From Hydrogenophaga flava NBRC 102514 (GTDB lineage: Bacteria; Pseudomonadota; Gammaproteobacteria; Burkholderiales; Burkholderiaceae_C): a stretch of 64,000 nucleotides of DNA. The notes beneath the pieces are model-generated. The model was not told the origin of the DNA, ran no database searches, and was given only the letters and a program-made list of their open reading frames with translations. The position numbers were made by a program, and so were the translations under genes. Where the stretch lies: NCBI RefSeq assembly GCF_001571145.1, contig NZ_BCTF01000013.1, positions 90,174 through 154,173 of the forward strand, read 5' to 3'. Below are positions 9,942 through 18,432 of this stretch, piece after piece; position 1 is the stretch's first letter, and each line of letters opens with the position of its first letter.

Positions 9942-10963
9942 GGCCCCAGCAGTTCGGCGACGGCGCGCTCGACCCGCGCGCTCGACCCGCTGTTGTCCAG
10001 CGGGTTGCGGCGCAGCCGGTGGCGCAGTGCGGGCGCGGCGACACGCCGCAGGTGGGCATCGCCGACGGCGGCCTCGCCCTCCCAGGCGGCCAGGGCGCGC
10101 GCGGCGCGCATCAGGGTCAGGTCGCCGCGCAGGCCGTCGGTGCCCAGGGCCATGCACAGCGTGGCGGCCCGCTCGCGCGCGGCCTCGGGCAGGTCCACCT
10201 GCGCCAGCCGTGTGCGCGCCGCGAGCAGACGGCGCCGGATGCGCTCGTCCTCCTTCTTCCAGCGCGCCACGAAAGCCTCGCCGTCGCGCTCGAACGCATC
10301 GCGCCGGCGCACCACCTCGACCCGCTCGGCCAGCTGGTCGGGCGTCTTCACCTCGACCGAGAGGCCGAAGCGGTCCAGCAGCTGGGGCCGCAGCTCGCCC
10401 TCTTCGGGGTTGCCGCTGCCCACCAGCACGAAGCGCGCGGGGTGGCGCACGCTCAGGCCCTCGCGCTCGACCACGTTTTCGCCCGAGGCCGCGACATCGA
10501 TCAGCAGGTCCACCAGGTGGTCTTCCAGCAGGTTGACCTCGTCGATGTAGAGGAAGCCGCGGTTGGCCTGGGCCAGCAGGCCGGGTTCAAAAGCCTTGAC
10601 GCCCTGCGACAGCGCGCGTTCCAGGTCCAGCGCGCCCACCACGCGGTCTTCCGTGGCGCCCAGCGGCAGGTCGACCACCGGCACCGGGATGCTGTGGGAC
10701 TTGGGGGCTTTGCCCTCGCGCAGCCGGGCGCAGTCGGGGCAGCGGACGGCCGGGTCCAGCGGGTCGCAGCCGTAGCGGCAGCCCACCACGGCCTTGATGG
10801 CGGGCAGCAGAGCGGCCAGGGCGCGCACGGCGGTCGACTTGCCCGTGCCCCGGTCGCCGAGCACCAGCACACCCCCGATGCTGGGGTCGATGGCGGCGAT
10901 CAGGATCGCCGTCTTCATCTCTTCCTGACCCACGATCGCGGAGAAGGGGAATGCATGTGCCAT
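9938..10963 (-). CDS. bchI: Magnesium chelatase ATPase subunit I, BchI
   Basis: 341 aa AAA+ ATPase. Walker A is GDRGTGKST (about residues 38-46) and Walker B is in LYIDEVNLLED; RHPARFVLVGSGNPEEGE carries sensor 1. It drives Mg insertion together with BchD and BchH. It is first in the bchI-D-O-bciB operon, with a PpsR/CrtJ-type site 54-71 bp upstream of its ATG. Length and motifs are normal for BchI. ChlI of oxygenic phototrophs is homologous, but the neighbours make it the bacteriochlorophyll form. Confidence 0.96.
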   Translation of the reverse strand: MAHAFPFSAIVGQEEMKTAILIAAIDPSIGGVLVLGDRGTGKSTAVRALAALLPAIKAVVGCRYGCDPLDPAVRCPDCARLREGKAPKSHSIPVPVVDLPLGATEDRVVGALDLERALSQGVKAFEPGLLAQANRGFLYIDEVNLLEDHLVDLLIDVAASGENVVEREGLSVRHPARFVLVGSGNPEEGELRPQLLDRFGLSVEVKTPDQLAERVEVVRRRDAFERDGEAFVARWKKEDERIRRRLLAARTRLAQVDLPEAARERAATLCMALGTDGLRGDLTLMRAARALAAWEGEAAVGDAHLRRVAAPALRHRLRRNPLDNSGSSARVERAVAELLGP

Positions 10964-11011
10964 GCAATTCAGTATGGCACAGGCGGTCTTCTTTTAGGGG
11001 TTTGTACAGAT

Positions 11012-11034
11012 AAAAGTGTCAATATAAATTGACA
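11012..11034 (-). promoter_or_regulatory. bchI promoter region with a perfect PpsR/CrtJ-type site
   Basis: TGTCA-N8-TGACA lies at 11017-11034, matching the two perfect sites at crtE. On the minus strand TTGTCA at the site's edge could serve as -35, with a weak -10-like TATCTG 17 nt on, so bound repressor would sit between the boxes. The -10 is poor; the operator is the stronger part of this call. Confidence 0.75.
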
Positions 11035-11050
11035 ATCTGGGTGCACCCTT

Positions 11051-11767
11051 TCAGGAAGGGGCCGTCCCGTCTTCGGTGAACACGCGTTCGTGGCCGGGCG
11101 CCAGCGTCACGTGCCAGCGGTCGTTGCGCTGCAGGTGCCCCTGGTCTTCCAGCTGGCGCAGCGTGCGCGCCACCGACTCGCGCGTGGTCCGCAGCAGCTC
11201 GGACAGCGCGATGTGGCTGGGGATGCGGACCATGCGGGTGCCCTGTTCGTGCGCCAGCAGCATCAAGGTGGCCACCAGCTGGCGGTGCAGGCCGCGCAGT
11301 CGCATCGTCTGTCCCCAGTCGGCCAGGCGGGCGATGGTGTTGCCGATCTGCCGGTGCAGGCTGTTCTGGAGCGCCGTGTCCTTGACCAGGGCACTGAGCA
11401 TGGCCGCGACCGGCACGTCGCAGATGCGGCCCGGTGAGAGCGCCTTGGCCCCGACCTGTGTGGTCTGGCCCAGCAGGACCATCAGGCCCATGAGGTGCCC
11501 GCGCCCGACCAGCGCCACCGGGCGCAGCACGCGGTCGGGCCCCGAGCGGGTGAGCATCACGGTGCCCAGCTTGATGGTGCGCACCATGTCCACCTCGGTG
11601 CCTTCGGCCTGCAAGATCTCGCCTTTGCGAAACCGCTGCTCCACGATCAGTGGGGCCAGGCGGTCCTGCTGGATGCGCGGCATCAGGCCGACCAGGCAAC
11701 TGGTGCGTGCGGCACAGCCCAGGCAGCGCAGGGCGGGATCGGCGGGAGGTGCTTCAGAAGGCGACAT
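11051..11767 (-). CDS. FNR-type transcriptional regulator (Crp/Fnr family) beside bchI
   Basis: 238 aa. Near the N-terminus are C15, C18 and C24 (C-X2-C-X5-C), and C116 lies 92 residues after C24. This is the spacing of the four [4Fe-4S] ligands in FNR, so O2 sensing is likely. A cyclic-nucleotide-binding-like beta barrel, a long dimer helix and a C-terminal winged helix follow. The recognition helix reads TTRESVAR: it fits the CRP pattern R-E-x-x-x-R rather than the E-x-x-S-R of FNR, so its target may differ from TTGAT-N4-ATCAA. It is co-directional with bchI and divergent from a histidine kinase. No clear ribosome-binding site fixes the start; ATG 11836 is an in-frame alternative. Confidence 0.85.
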   Translation of the reverse strand: MSPSEAPPADPALRCLGCAARTSCLVGLMPRIQQDRLAPLIVEQRFRKGEILQAEGTEVDMVRTIKLGTVMLTRSGPDRVLRPVALVGRGHLMGLMVLLGQTTQVGAKALSPGRICDVPVAAMLSALVKDTALQNSLHRQIGNTIARLADWGQTMRLRGLHRQLVATLMLLAHEQGTRMVRIPSHIALSELLRTTRESVARTLRQLEDQGHLQRNDRWHVTLAPGHERVFTEDGTAPS

Positions 11768-12071
11768 GGATCGGGCGGTTCGCCGCAGCGGGCGGGTACG
11801 TGGTGCAGACAGACCGTTCCAGATCCATCGGCGCATCCCCCCCCGCGCTTGAGGTCTGTCGCACTTCGCGCCCGGGAGAACCCTGGGTTTGCCACACAGG
11901 CCCGGATGGCGGCATCTCAAACTGCGCGTGCCGTCACATTCGTAATAAATAAATGCACCAGAGTGGGGTACTGGCCGCAAGGGAGCAAAGGTTTGCACAC
12001 CCACAGGGGTTAGTGTCGGGCGCTTGCCACATGCAGGTCTTTCGCCTTCTTCCAGACGCCGCCTTCCTGCC
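11768..12071. other. Divergent intergenic region between the FNR-type regulator and the histidine kinase
   Basis: 304 bp without a gene I can support. It should hold the promoters of both flanking genes. An AT-rich stretch at about 11940-11954 is the likeliest -10 area. A TGT-N12-ACA match at 12014-12031 lacks the inner C...G of good PpsR sites and is of the kind expected by chance. No FNR box was seen. Confidence 0.5.
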
Positions 12072-12863
12072 ATGACTTCGTCCCGAGATTCCCACCACCC
12101 GCTCGCGCTGCGTTCGGACCCGGCGTCGCCGTCGGGCACAGGCACTTTGGGCGACCCGGCCATCGCTACCCGGCTGGCTTCTGCCGAGCAGACCCTGCGG
12201 GACATCTCGCATGCGCTCGCGCACGACCTGCGGACCTCGCTGCGGCACGTGGCGAGCTACGCCCAGCTGCTGGGCGACCCAACCTACGCCGGGCAGCCCG
12301 GTCAGGTGACGCGGCTGTCGCACAAGGTGATGGATTCCACGCGGCGGTTGCAGCACCTGATGGAGTCGGTGTCTGCGCTGGCGCGGCTGCAGGCGGCGGA
12401 CCTTCATCCGGTCCGTGTGGATGTGGACCACATGGTGCAGGTGGTCCTGCGGGACCTTCAGCTGGGCCAGCGCAGCCATCCCGTGTCCTGCGTGCTCGCG
12501 CCGGGTCTGCCGCCCGCATTCGCCGACGCGGCGCTGCTGCGCCGGGTCTGGGAAGAGCTGCTGGACAACGCCCTTCGCCACTCCCTCAGCCACGAGCGGC
12601 CCTGTGTCGAGGTCACTTACGAGGCGGTGCCCGGTGGCCACGCCTATTTCGTGCACGACAACGGTCTGGGCTTCGAGCCCGAGAAGGCGGCCGAGCTGTT
12701 CGGCCTGTTCCAGCGCGCGCAGGGCGCACCGGCCCCGGGCCTGGGGGTCGGGCTGGCCATGGTGCGGCGCATTGTCGAATGCCACGGTGGCCGGGTCTGG
12801 GCCACGGCCCGCCCCGGCGAAGGCGCCCGTTTCGGTTTCAGCCTGCCGGCCGACGCGTGCTGA
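12072..12863 (+). CDS. Soluble histidine kinase without an evident sensor domain
   Basis: 263 aa. After about 45 variable residues comes a HisKA-type H box (ALAHDLRTSLRHV), then an HATPase_c domain: N box WEELLDNALRH, G1 box VHDNGLGFEP, and G2 box GLGVGLAMVRRI. There is no transmembrane segment and no PAS, GAF or receiver domain, so the input must come from a partner or the short N-terminus. The H box resembles those of bacteriophytochrome-type kinases. No response regulator is adjacent. It is divergent from the FNR-type regulator and its last 26 bp overlap the end of hpnC convergently. Function is unknown; a role in light or redox control is only a guess from location. Confidence 0.8.
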   Translation: MTSSRDSHHPLALRSDPASPSGTGTLGDPAIATRLASAEQTLRDISHALAHDLRTSLRHVASYAQLLGDPTYAGQPGQVTRLSHKVMDSTRRLQHLMESVSALARLQAADLHPVRVDVDHMVQVVLRDLQLGQRSHPVSCVLAPGLPPAFADAALLRRVWEELLDNALRHSLSHERPCVEVTYEAVPGGHAYFVHDNGLGFEPEKAAELFGLFQRAQGAPAPGLGVGLAMVRRIVECHGGRVWATARPGEGARFGFSLPADAC

Positions 12864-13743
12864 GGTTGGTTCCAGCCAGCGCCCGCCAGAGCATCAGCGG
12901 CAGGTCGGCCTTGCCGACGGTCGGTCGCTGCAGCCAGCTGCGGTGATCGATGGCGGCAATCTTGTCCAGGATGCGCAGGCCGCCCTGGACCACCAGGCGC
13001 AGTTCCCAGCCCGCCCGCCCGGGAATGCGGCGCGCCAGCGGCGCCCCTTCGAGCATCAGCGCCCGGGCCTCTTCGCAAAGCCCGCGCACCACCTGCCGGC
13101 AGCGCTCCTGCACCTCGGGCGGCGCTCCGCCCGAGAAGTCCTCCAGCCGCAGCCCCTGGCCCTGCAGCGCATCGGCGGGCAGGTAGTGCCGTCCGCGGGC
13201 GTGGTCCACCGAGATGTCCTGCCAGAAGTTGATCAGCTGCAGCGCGCTGCAAACCGCGTCGCTCTGGTCCAGAGACTCGGGGTCGTGGATGCCGTACAGG
13301 TGCAGCAGCAGCCGGCCCACAGGGTTGGCCGAAAGTCGGCAGTAGGCCAGCAGCTCGGCGGTGTCGGCGTACACATGGCCGCTGGCGGTGTGGCGGATGT
13401 CCTGTTCGAACGCGCTCAGCAGGTCGTGCAGCAGATCGCCTGGCAACCGGTGGCGCTCGGCCGCCCGGGCCAGCGGGCCGAACACCTGGGGCCATTGCCC
13501 CGCATCCGCCGGCTGGGCAGGCGAAGCCAGACAGCGCGCCAGCGCGGTGCGGTAGGCCGATAGCTGGTCCAGTCGCTCGGGCGCGGTGGCCTGGCCCTCG
13601 TCGGCAATGTCGTCCGCGGTGCGCGCAAAGTGGTAGATCGCCACCACCGCCGGACGGATCACTGCCGGGCAGAGCCAGGACGCCACCGGAAAATTTTCAT
13701 AGTGACCGACCTCGGTGGTCATTGGGCTGGCGGACGGTGGCAT
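12838..13743 (-). CDS. hpnC: Squalene/hydroxysqualene synthase-like protein HpnC
   Basis: 301 aa from ATG 13743 (13722 and 13827 are in-frame alternatives; none has a clear ribosome-binding site). It starts with the HpnC signature VGHYENFPVASWL and has the first Asp motif in ARTADDIADE and the second in NFWQDISVDHARGR. This family performs head-to-head condensation of prenyl diphosphates; in HpnCDE, HpnC makes hydroxysqualene from presqualene diphosphate. hpnD and hpnE are not next to it. Phytoene synthase (CrtB) is a related alternative, but the N-terminal motif argues for HpnC. Confidence 0.85.
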   Translation of the reverse strand: MPPSASPMTTEVGHYENFPVASWLCPAVIRPAVVAIYHFARTADDIADEGQATAPERLDQLSAYRTALARCLASPAQPADAGQWPQVFGPLARAAERHRLPGDLLHDLLSAFEQDIRHTASGHVYADTAELLAYCRLSANPVGRLLLHLYGIHDPESLDQSDAVCSALQLINFWQDISVDHARGRHYLPADALQGQGLRLEDFSGGAPPEVQERCRQVVRGLCEEARALMLEGAPLARRIPGRAGWELRLVVQGGLRILDKIAAIDHRSWLQRPTVGKADLPLMLWRALAGTNLSTRRPAG

Positions 13744-13857
13744 GGGCGGCGGGCGCTGCAGGGGTTGACGGGGACGGGGCGGAGACAGGGTGTTGTGGCG
13801 GGCACAGTCGCCGGATTGTGCGTCCACACCAGAACGCCGATCGCGCTAGAATTGATT

Positions 13858-13871
13858 ACTAACCGGTCAGT
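13858..13871. promoter_or_regulatory. Palindrome resembling a TetR/AcrR-type operator
   Basis: ACTAACCGGTCAGT is an inverted repeat with one mismatched pair, 53 bp before the adaptor ATG. TetR-family efflux repressors commonly bind sites of this kind. No tetR gene adjoins it in the window, so the regulator would have to be encoded elsewhere. Confidence 0.5.
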
Positions 13872-13923
13872 CATTAACATGACTGCCGATCCACTGCTTC
13901 TCCCAACGCTCTCCGCTTTTGCC

Positions 13924-15036
13924 ATGAAGACACTGTTGCATGTCCCTGTCCTGGTGGTTGCCCTGTTGCTGGGCGCCTGTTCCCGTCCCGAAGTGCCCCA
14001 GGAACCGGTGCGGGCGGTGAAGCTGATGACGGTGTCCCGCGCGGCGGTGCAGTCCCAGAGCGGCTACGCGGGCGAGATCCGGGCGCGCACCGAGTCGCGC
14101 CTGGGCTTTCGCGTCGGCGGCAAGCTGGTGCAGCGGCCGGTGGAGGTGGGCCAGCGCGTGGTGGCCGGACAGTTGCTGGCCCAGCTCGACGCCCAGGACC
14201 TGGCGCTTGCGGCGCAGGCCGCACAGGCCCAGATCGTTGCCGCGCAGACACAGCGCGACCTGGCCGCCGCCGACCTCAAGCGCTTTTCCGATCTGAAGGC
14301 GCAGGGCTTTGTCAGCGGTGCCGAGATCGAGCGCCGCCAGGCCACCCTCGACGCGGCAGAGGCGGCGCTGCGCCAGGCCCGTGCCCAGGGCGCGGTGCAG
14401 GGCAACCAGGCCGGCTACGCCCGGCTGGTGGCCGACGGCCCCGGTGTGGTGCTGTCGGTGGAGGCCGAGGTGGGGCAGGTGGTGGCCGCCGGAGCGCCCG
14501 TGGTCCGGCTGGCGCGCGATGGCGCGCGCGACGCCGTGATCGCGGTGCCTGAAGACCGTGTGGCCCTGCTGAAGGTCGGCCATACGGCTCAGGTGCGGCC
14601 GTGGACCTCCGGCCCTGCCTCGTCGGAACCGCTGGCCGCCCAGGTGCGCGAGATCGCGGCCAGCGCCGATCCACTCACCCGGACCTTCCAGGTCAAGCTC
14701 GGCCTGCCCGCCGATGCCCGCGTGGCGCTGGGTGCCACCGTGTCGGTGGTGTTCGCCGACGAAACCTCGGCCGCGCCCACCGCACCGGCCCCGGTGCGCT
14801 TGCCCACCAGTGCCCTGATCCAGGCCAGCGGAGGGGGCAAGGACTCGGCGGTCTGGGTGTTCGACCCCGCCAGCAGCCGGGTGAACATGCGCACCGTGGT
14901 GGTCTCGGGTGCCGACGGCAACGAGATGCTGGTGGTGTCGGGCCTCAAGGACGGCGAAGAAATCGTCGCAGCCGGCGTGCATGTGCTCTCGCCCGGCCAG
15001 CAGGTCACCCGCTTCGCCGCGGCCCAGAAGCCCTGA
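13924..15036 (+). CDS. Efflux RND transporter periplasmic adaptor (lipoprotein)
   Basis: 370 aa membrane-fusion protein linking an inner-membrane RND pump to an outer-membrane channel. The start at ATG 13924 gives a signal peptide ending in lipobox LLGAC, so it is probably lipidated at that Cys. A split lipoyl/barrel-sandwich part (GFRVGGKLVQRPVEVGQ; later VVLSVEAEVGQVV) encloses a coiled-coil hairpin rich in Ala, Gln and Glu at about residues 90-155, then beta-barrel and proximal domains. It is followed after 8 nt by the pump gene. There is no outer-membrane factor gene here, so a shared TolC-like channel is likely. The substrate is unknown. Confidence 0.9.
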   Translation: MKTLLHVPVLVVALLLGACSRPEVPQEPVRAVKLMTVSRAAVQSQSGYAGEIRARTESRLGFRVGGKLVQRPVEVGQRVVAGQLLAQLDAQDLALAAQAAQAQIVAAQTQRDLAAADLKRFSDLKAQGFVSGAEIERRQATLDAAEAALRQARAQGAVQGNQAGYARLVADGPGVVLSVEAEVGQVVAAGAPVVRLARDGARDAVIAVPEDRVALLKVGHTAQVRPWTSGPASSEPLAAQVREIAASADPLTRTFQVKLGLPADARVALGATVSVVFADETSAAPTAPAPVRLPTSALIQASGGGKDSAVWVFDPASSRVNMRTVVVSGADGNEMLVVSGLKDGEEIVAAGVHVLSPGQQVTRFAAAQKP

Positions 15037-15044
15037 GGTGGACG

Positions 15045-18000
15045 ATGAGCCAGAGCCATCCCAACCCCTCCGACGCGCAGGATTCCTGGATCTCGCGCAT
15101 GAACCTGTCCCAGTGGGCGCTGGACCACCAGGCCTTCACCCGCTACCTGATGATCGTGCTGATGCTGCTGGGCATCGCGGCCTACTTCCAGCTCGGGCAG
15201 GACGAAGACCCGCCGTTCACCTTCCGTGCCATGGTGGTGCGCGCCTACTGGCCGGGCGCCACCGCGCAGGAAGTGTCCGAACAGGTCGCCGACCGCATCG
15301 AGAAGACGCTGCAGGAGGTGCCTTACGCCGACAAGATCCGCAGCTACTCCAAGCCGGGCGAGACCCTGATCCTGTTCCAGGTGCGTGACAACTCGCCGGC
15401 TTCGGAGATCCCGCAGACCTGGTACACGGTGCGCAAGAAGGTGGGCGACATCCGGGCAACCCTGCCGCAGGGTGTGATCGGGCCGTTCTTCAACGACGAG
15501 TTCGGCGACGTGTTCGGGGTCATCTACGCGCTGCAGGGCCAGGGTTTTTCTCCGGCCGAAACCAAGCGTGTGGCCGACGAGGTGCGTCAGAAGCTGCTGC
15601 GCGTGAAGGACGTGAACAAGGTCGAGCTGTTCGGCGTGCAGGAGGAGAAACTCTTCATCGAGATCTCGCACCAGCGACTGGCCACCCTGGGTCTGGACAT
15701 GCAGCAGGTGCTGGCGGCACTGGGCCAGCAGAACGCGGTGGAGTCGGCCGGTAACGTGCAGGCGCCGCACGATGTTCTGCAGGTGCGCGTGGCAGGGGCC
15801 TTCGGCTCGGTCGAGCAGTTGCGGGCCATGCCCATCCGCGCCGCCAACGGCACGCAGCTGCGACTGGGCGACATCGCGCAGATCCGCCAGGGCTACATCG
15901 ACCCGCCGCAGGTGCTGGTGCGCCACAACGGTCTGGACAGTATCGCACTGGGTATTTCCATGACCAAGGGCGGTGACATCATCGCGCTGGGCCAGGCGCT
16001 GGAGACCGCGCTGGCCGACATCCGCGGGCATCTGCCGGCGGGCATGGAACTGGTGCAGGTGCAGGACCAGCCCAGTGCCGTCAGTCGTTCGGTCAACGAG
16101 TTCGTCAAGGTGCTGATCGAGGCGGTGCTGATTGTGCTGGCGGTCAGCTTCGTGAGCCTGGGCCTGCACCGCCGCGAGGGCGGCACCGGCCTGCGCCGCT
16201 ATGTGCTGGACATGCGACCCGGTCTGGTGGTGCTGATCACCATTCCGCTGGTGCTGGCGATCACCTTCCTGGCCATGCGCTACTGGAACATCGGCCTGCA
16301 CAAGATCTCGCTGGGCTCGCTGATCATCGCGCTGGGTCTGCTGGTGGACGACGCAATCATCGCGGTCGAGATGATGGTGCGCAAGCTGGAGGAGGGCCAT
16401 TCCATGATGAAGGCGGCCACCTTCACCTGGGACGCGACCGCGATGCCCATGCTCACCGGCACGCTGATCACGGCCGCCGGCTTCCTGCCGATCGGGCTGG
16501 CCAATTCGGCGGTGGGTGAATACACCTTCGCGATCTTCGCCGTGACTGTCGCGGCGCTGGTGATCTCCTGGGTGGTGGCCGTGATGTTCGTGCCTTACCT
16601 GGGGGTGCGGCTGCTCAAGGTCAAGGCCCACACCGGGCCGGCGCACGAGGTGTTCGACGGTCCCTTCTATGTGAAATTCAGGGCCCTGGTGAACTGGTGT
16701 GTCGAGCACCGCTGGATCACGATTGGCTTGACCATTGCCACCTTTGTGTTGGGCATGGCCGGCATGGGCCAGGTGCAGCAGCAGTTCTTCCCCGACTCGG
16801 CCAGGCCCGAGGTGCTGGTCGACATCTGGCTGCCCGAGGGCGCCAGCATTGCGGCCACGGACGAGGTGGCGCGGCGCGTCGAGACCCGGCTGGCCCGTGA
16901 GCCTGGCGTGCTTAGCGTCAGCACCTGGGTGGGTTCGGGTGTGCCGCGCTTCTACCTGCCGCTGGACCAGATCTTCCCGCAGACCAACGTCTCCCAGATG
17001 ATCCTCCTGCCCGAGGACCTGGCGGCCCGCGAGCGCATCCGCAAGGCGCTGCCCGAGCTGCTGGCCACCGAGTTTCCCGAGGTGCGCGGGCGGGTGAAAC
17101 TGCTGCCCAACGGGCCTCCGGTGCCTTACCCGGTGCAGTTTCGCGTGGTGGGCACAGATCCGGCGGTTTTGCGCGGGCTGGCCGACGAGGTCAAGGGCCT
17201 GATGCGGGCCAGTCCCAGCATGCGTGGCGTCAACGACAACTGGAACGAATCGGTCAAGGCCCTGCGACTGGAGGTCGACCAGACCAAGGCGAGGGCGCTG
17301 GGCGTGTCCAGCCAGTCCATCGCCAACGCGACCCGCACCATCCTCAGCGGCAGCACCGTGGGCCAGTACCGCGACGGTGACAAGCTGATCGACATCGTGC
17401 TTCGCCAGCCGCTGTCCGAGCGCGACGCGATCACCAGCCTGGACAACGCCTACATCCCGACCGCCAGCGGCAAGAGCATCCCGCTGTCGCAGATCGCGAA
17501 GCCGGTGTTCGGCTGGGAGCCGGGCGTGATGTGGCGCGAAAACCGCGACTACGCAATCACGGTGCAGGGCGATGTGGTCGAGGGTCTGCAGGGTGCCACC
17601 GTGACCGCCGAGCTGCTGCCAGCGCTGCGCCAAGCCGAGGCCGGCTGGCTGGCGAAGGGCCTGACCGGTTACCACGTGCAGGTGGCGGGCGCGGTGGAGG
17701 AGAGCAGCAAGGGCTCATCGTCGATTGCCGCTGGCATGCCCATCATGCTGTTCATCACCTTCACCCTGTTGATGCTGCAGCTGCAAAGCTTCAGCCGCTC
17801 GCTGCTGGTGTTCTTGACCGGGCCGCTGGGCATGGCCGGCGTGGCCGGTGCGCTGCTGCTGCTGGGGCGTCCGTTCGGCTTCGTGGCACTGCTGGGCGTG
17901 ATCGCGCTCATGGGCATGATCCAGCGCAACTCGGTGATCCTGATCGACCAGATCGAGCAGGACCGTGCCCGCGGCGTGCCGGCCTGGGACGCCGTCGTCG

Positions 18001-18200
18001 AGGCCGCGGTGCGCCGCATGCGGCCAATTGTGCTGACCGCCGCGGCGGCCGTGCTGGCCATGATCCCGCTCTCGCGCAGTGTGTTCTGGGGGCCGATGGC
18101 GGTGGCCATCATGGGCGGACTGATCGTCGCGACCGTGCTCACGCTGCTGGCATTGCCGGCGATGTACGCTGCCTGGTTCCGGGTCCGGAAGGACGCCTGA
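15045..18200 (+). CDS. Efflux RND transporter permease
   Basis: 1051 aa, full length for an AcrB-type RND pump. It has twelve predicted membrane helices in two halves, each followed by a large periplasmic loop (for example AMVVRAYWPGATAQEVSEQV in the first porter domain). Conserved charged residues needed for proton relay occur around GLLVDDAIIAVEMMV in TM4. The N-terminus is unusually long before TM1. ATG 15045 is preceded by GAGGTGG at good distance. Sequence style places it among the hydrophobe/amphiphile exporters, not the heavy-metal CusA type. The frame is open upstream across the adaptor gene, which is a shadow. Confidence 0.93.
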   Translation: MSQSHPNPSDAQDSWISRMNLSQWALDHQAFTRYLMIVLMLLGIAAYFQLGQDEDPPFTFRAMVVRAYWPGATAQEVSEQVADRIEKTLQEVPYADKIRSYSKPGETLILFQVRDNSPASEIPQTWYTVRKKVGDIRATLPQGVIGPFFNDEFGDVFGVIYALQGQGFSPAETKRVADEVRQKLLRVKDVNKVELFGVQEEKLFIEISHQRLATLGLDMQQVLAALGQQNAVESAGNVQAPHDVLQVRVAGAFGSVEQLRAMPIRAANGTQLRLGDIAQIRQGYIDPPQVLVRHNGLDSIALGISMTKGGDIIALGQALETALADIRGHLPAGMELVQVQDQPSAVSRSVNEFVKVLIEAVLIVLAVSFVSLGLHRREGGTGLRRYVLDMRPGLVVLITIPLVLAITFLAMRYWNIGLHKISLGSLIIALGLLVDDAIIAVEMMVRKLEEGHSMMKAATFTWDATAMPMLTGTLITAAGFLPIGLANSAVGEYTFAIFAVTVAALVISWVVAVMFVPYLGVRLLKVKAHTGPAHEVFDGPFYVKFRALVNWCVEHRWITIGLTIATFVLGMAGMGQVQQQFFPDSARPEVLVDIWLPEGASIAATDEVARRVETRLAREPGVLSVSTWVGSGVPRFYLPLDQIFPQTNVSQMILLPEDLAARERIRKALPELLATEFPEVRGRVKLLPNGPPVPYPVQFRVVGTDPAVLRGLADEVKGLMRASPSMRGVNDNWNESVKALRLEVDQTKARALGVSSQSIANATRTILSGSTVGQYRDGDKLIDIVLRQPLSERDAITSLDNAYIPTASGKSIPLSQIAKPVFGWEPGVMWRENRDYAITVQGDVVEGLQGATVTAELLPALRQAEAGWLAKGLTGYHVQVAGAVEESSKGSSSIAAGMPIMLFITFTLLMLQLQSFSRSLLVFLTGPLGMAGVAGALLLLGRPFGFVALLGVIALMGMIQRNSVILIDQIEQDRARGVPAWDAVVEAAVRRMRPIVLTAAAAVLAMIPLSRSVFWGPMAVAIMGGLIVATVLTLLALPAMYAAWFRVRKDA

Positions 18201-18277
18201 GCACGGATACAATAGAAGGTTGCCGTCGGCGGCGCCCGTGCATCCAGGTGGTCGCCTGTGGGCGCCGCATGTCAGGC

Positions 18278-18364
18278 GCGCGGGTGGCGAAATTGGTAGA
18301 CGCACCAGGTTTAGGTCCTGACGCCAGCAATGGTGTGGGGGTTCGAGTCCCCCCCCGCGCACCA
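18278..18364 (+). tRNA. tRNA-Leu (anticodon UAG)
   Basis: Seven-bp acceptor stem GCGCGGG/CCCGCGC, anticodon loop TTTAGGT with anticodon TAG, long class II variable arm, TTCGAGT in the T loop and encoded CCA at 18362-18364. 87 nt. It lies between the RND pump and tig. Confidence 0.95.
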
Positions 18365-18432
18365 CAGAACCGACAGACAGATCCTCACCGGCCGGCCTCG
18401 CTGGTCGACCGCTTTCCTGATTGGAGATAACC

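Noticed and set aside
12014..12031. TGT-N12-ACA match upstream of the histidine kinase as another PpsR site
   Set aside because: It lacks the TGTCA...TGACA inner bases found in the real sites, and several bare TGT-N12-ACA matches are expected by chance in 64 kb of this composition.
14589..17675. Open frame of 1028 codons on the minus strand opposite the RND adaptor and pump
   Set aside because: High GC keeps stops rare on the antisense strand. The translation is His/Gln/Arg-rich without domains, while the plus strand encodes clear RND proteins.
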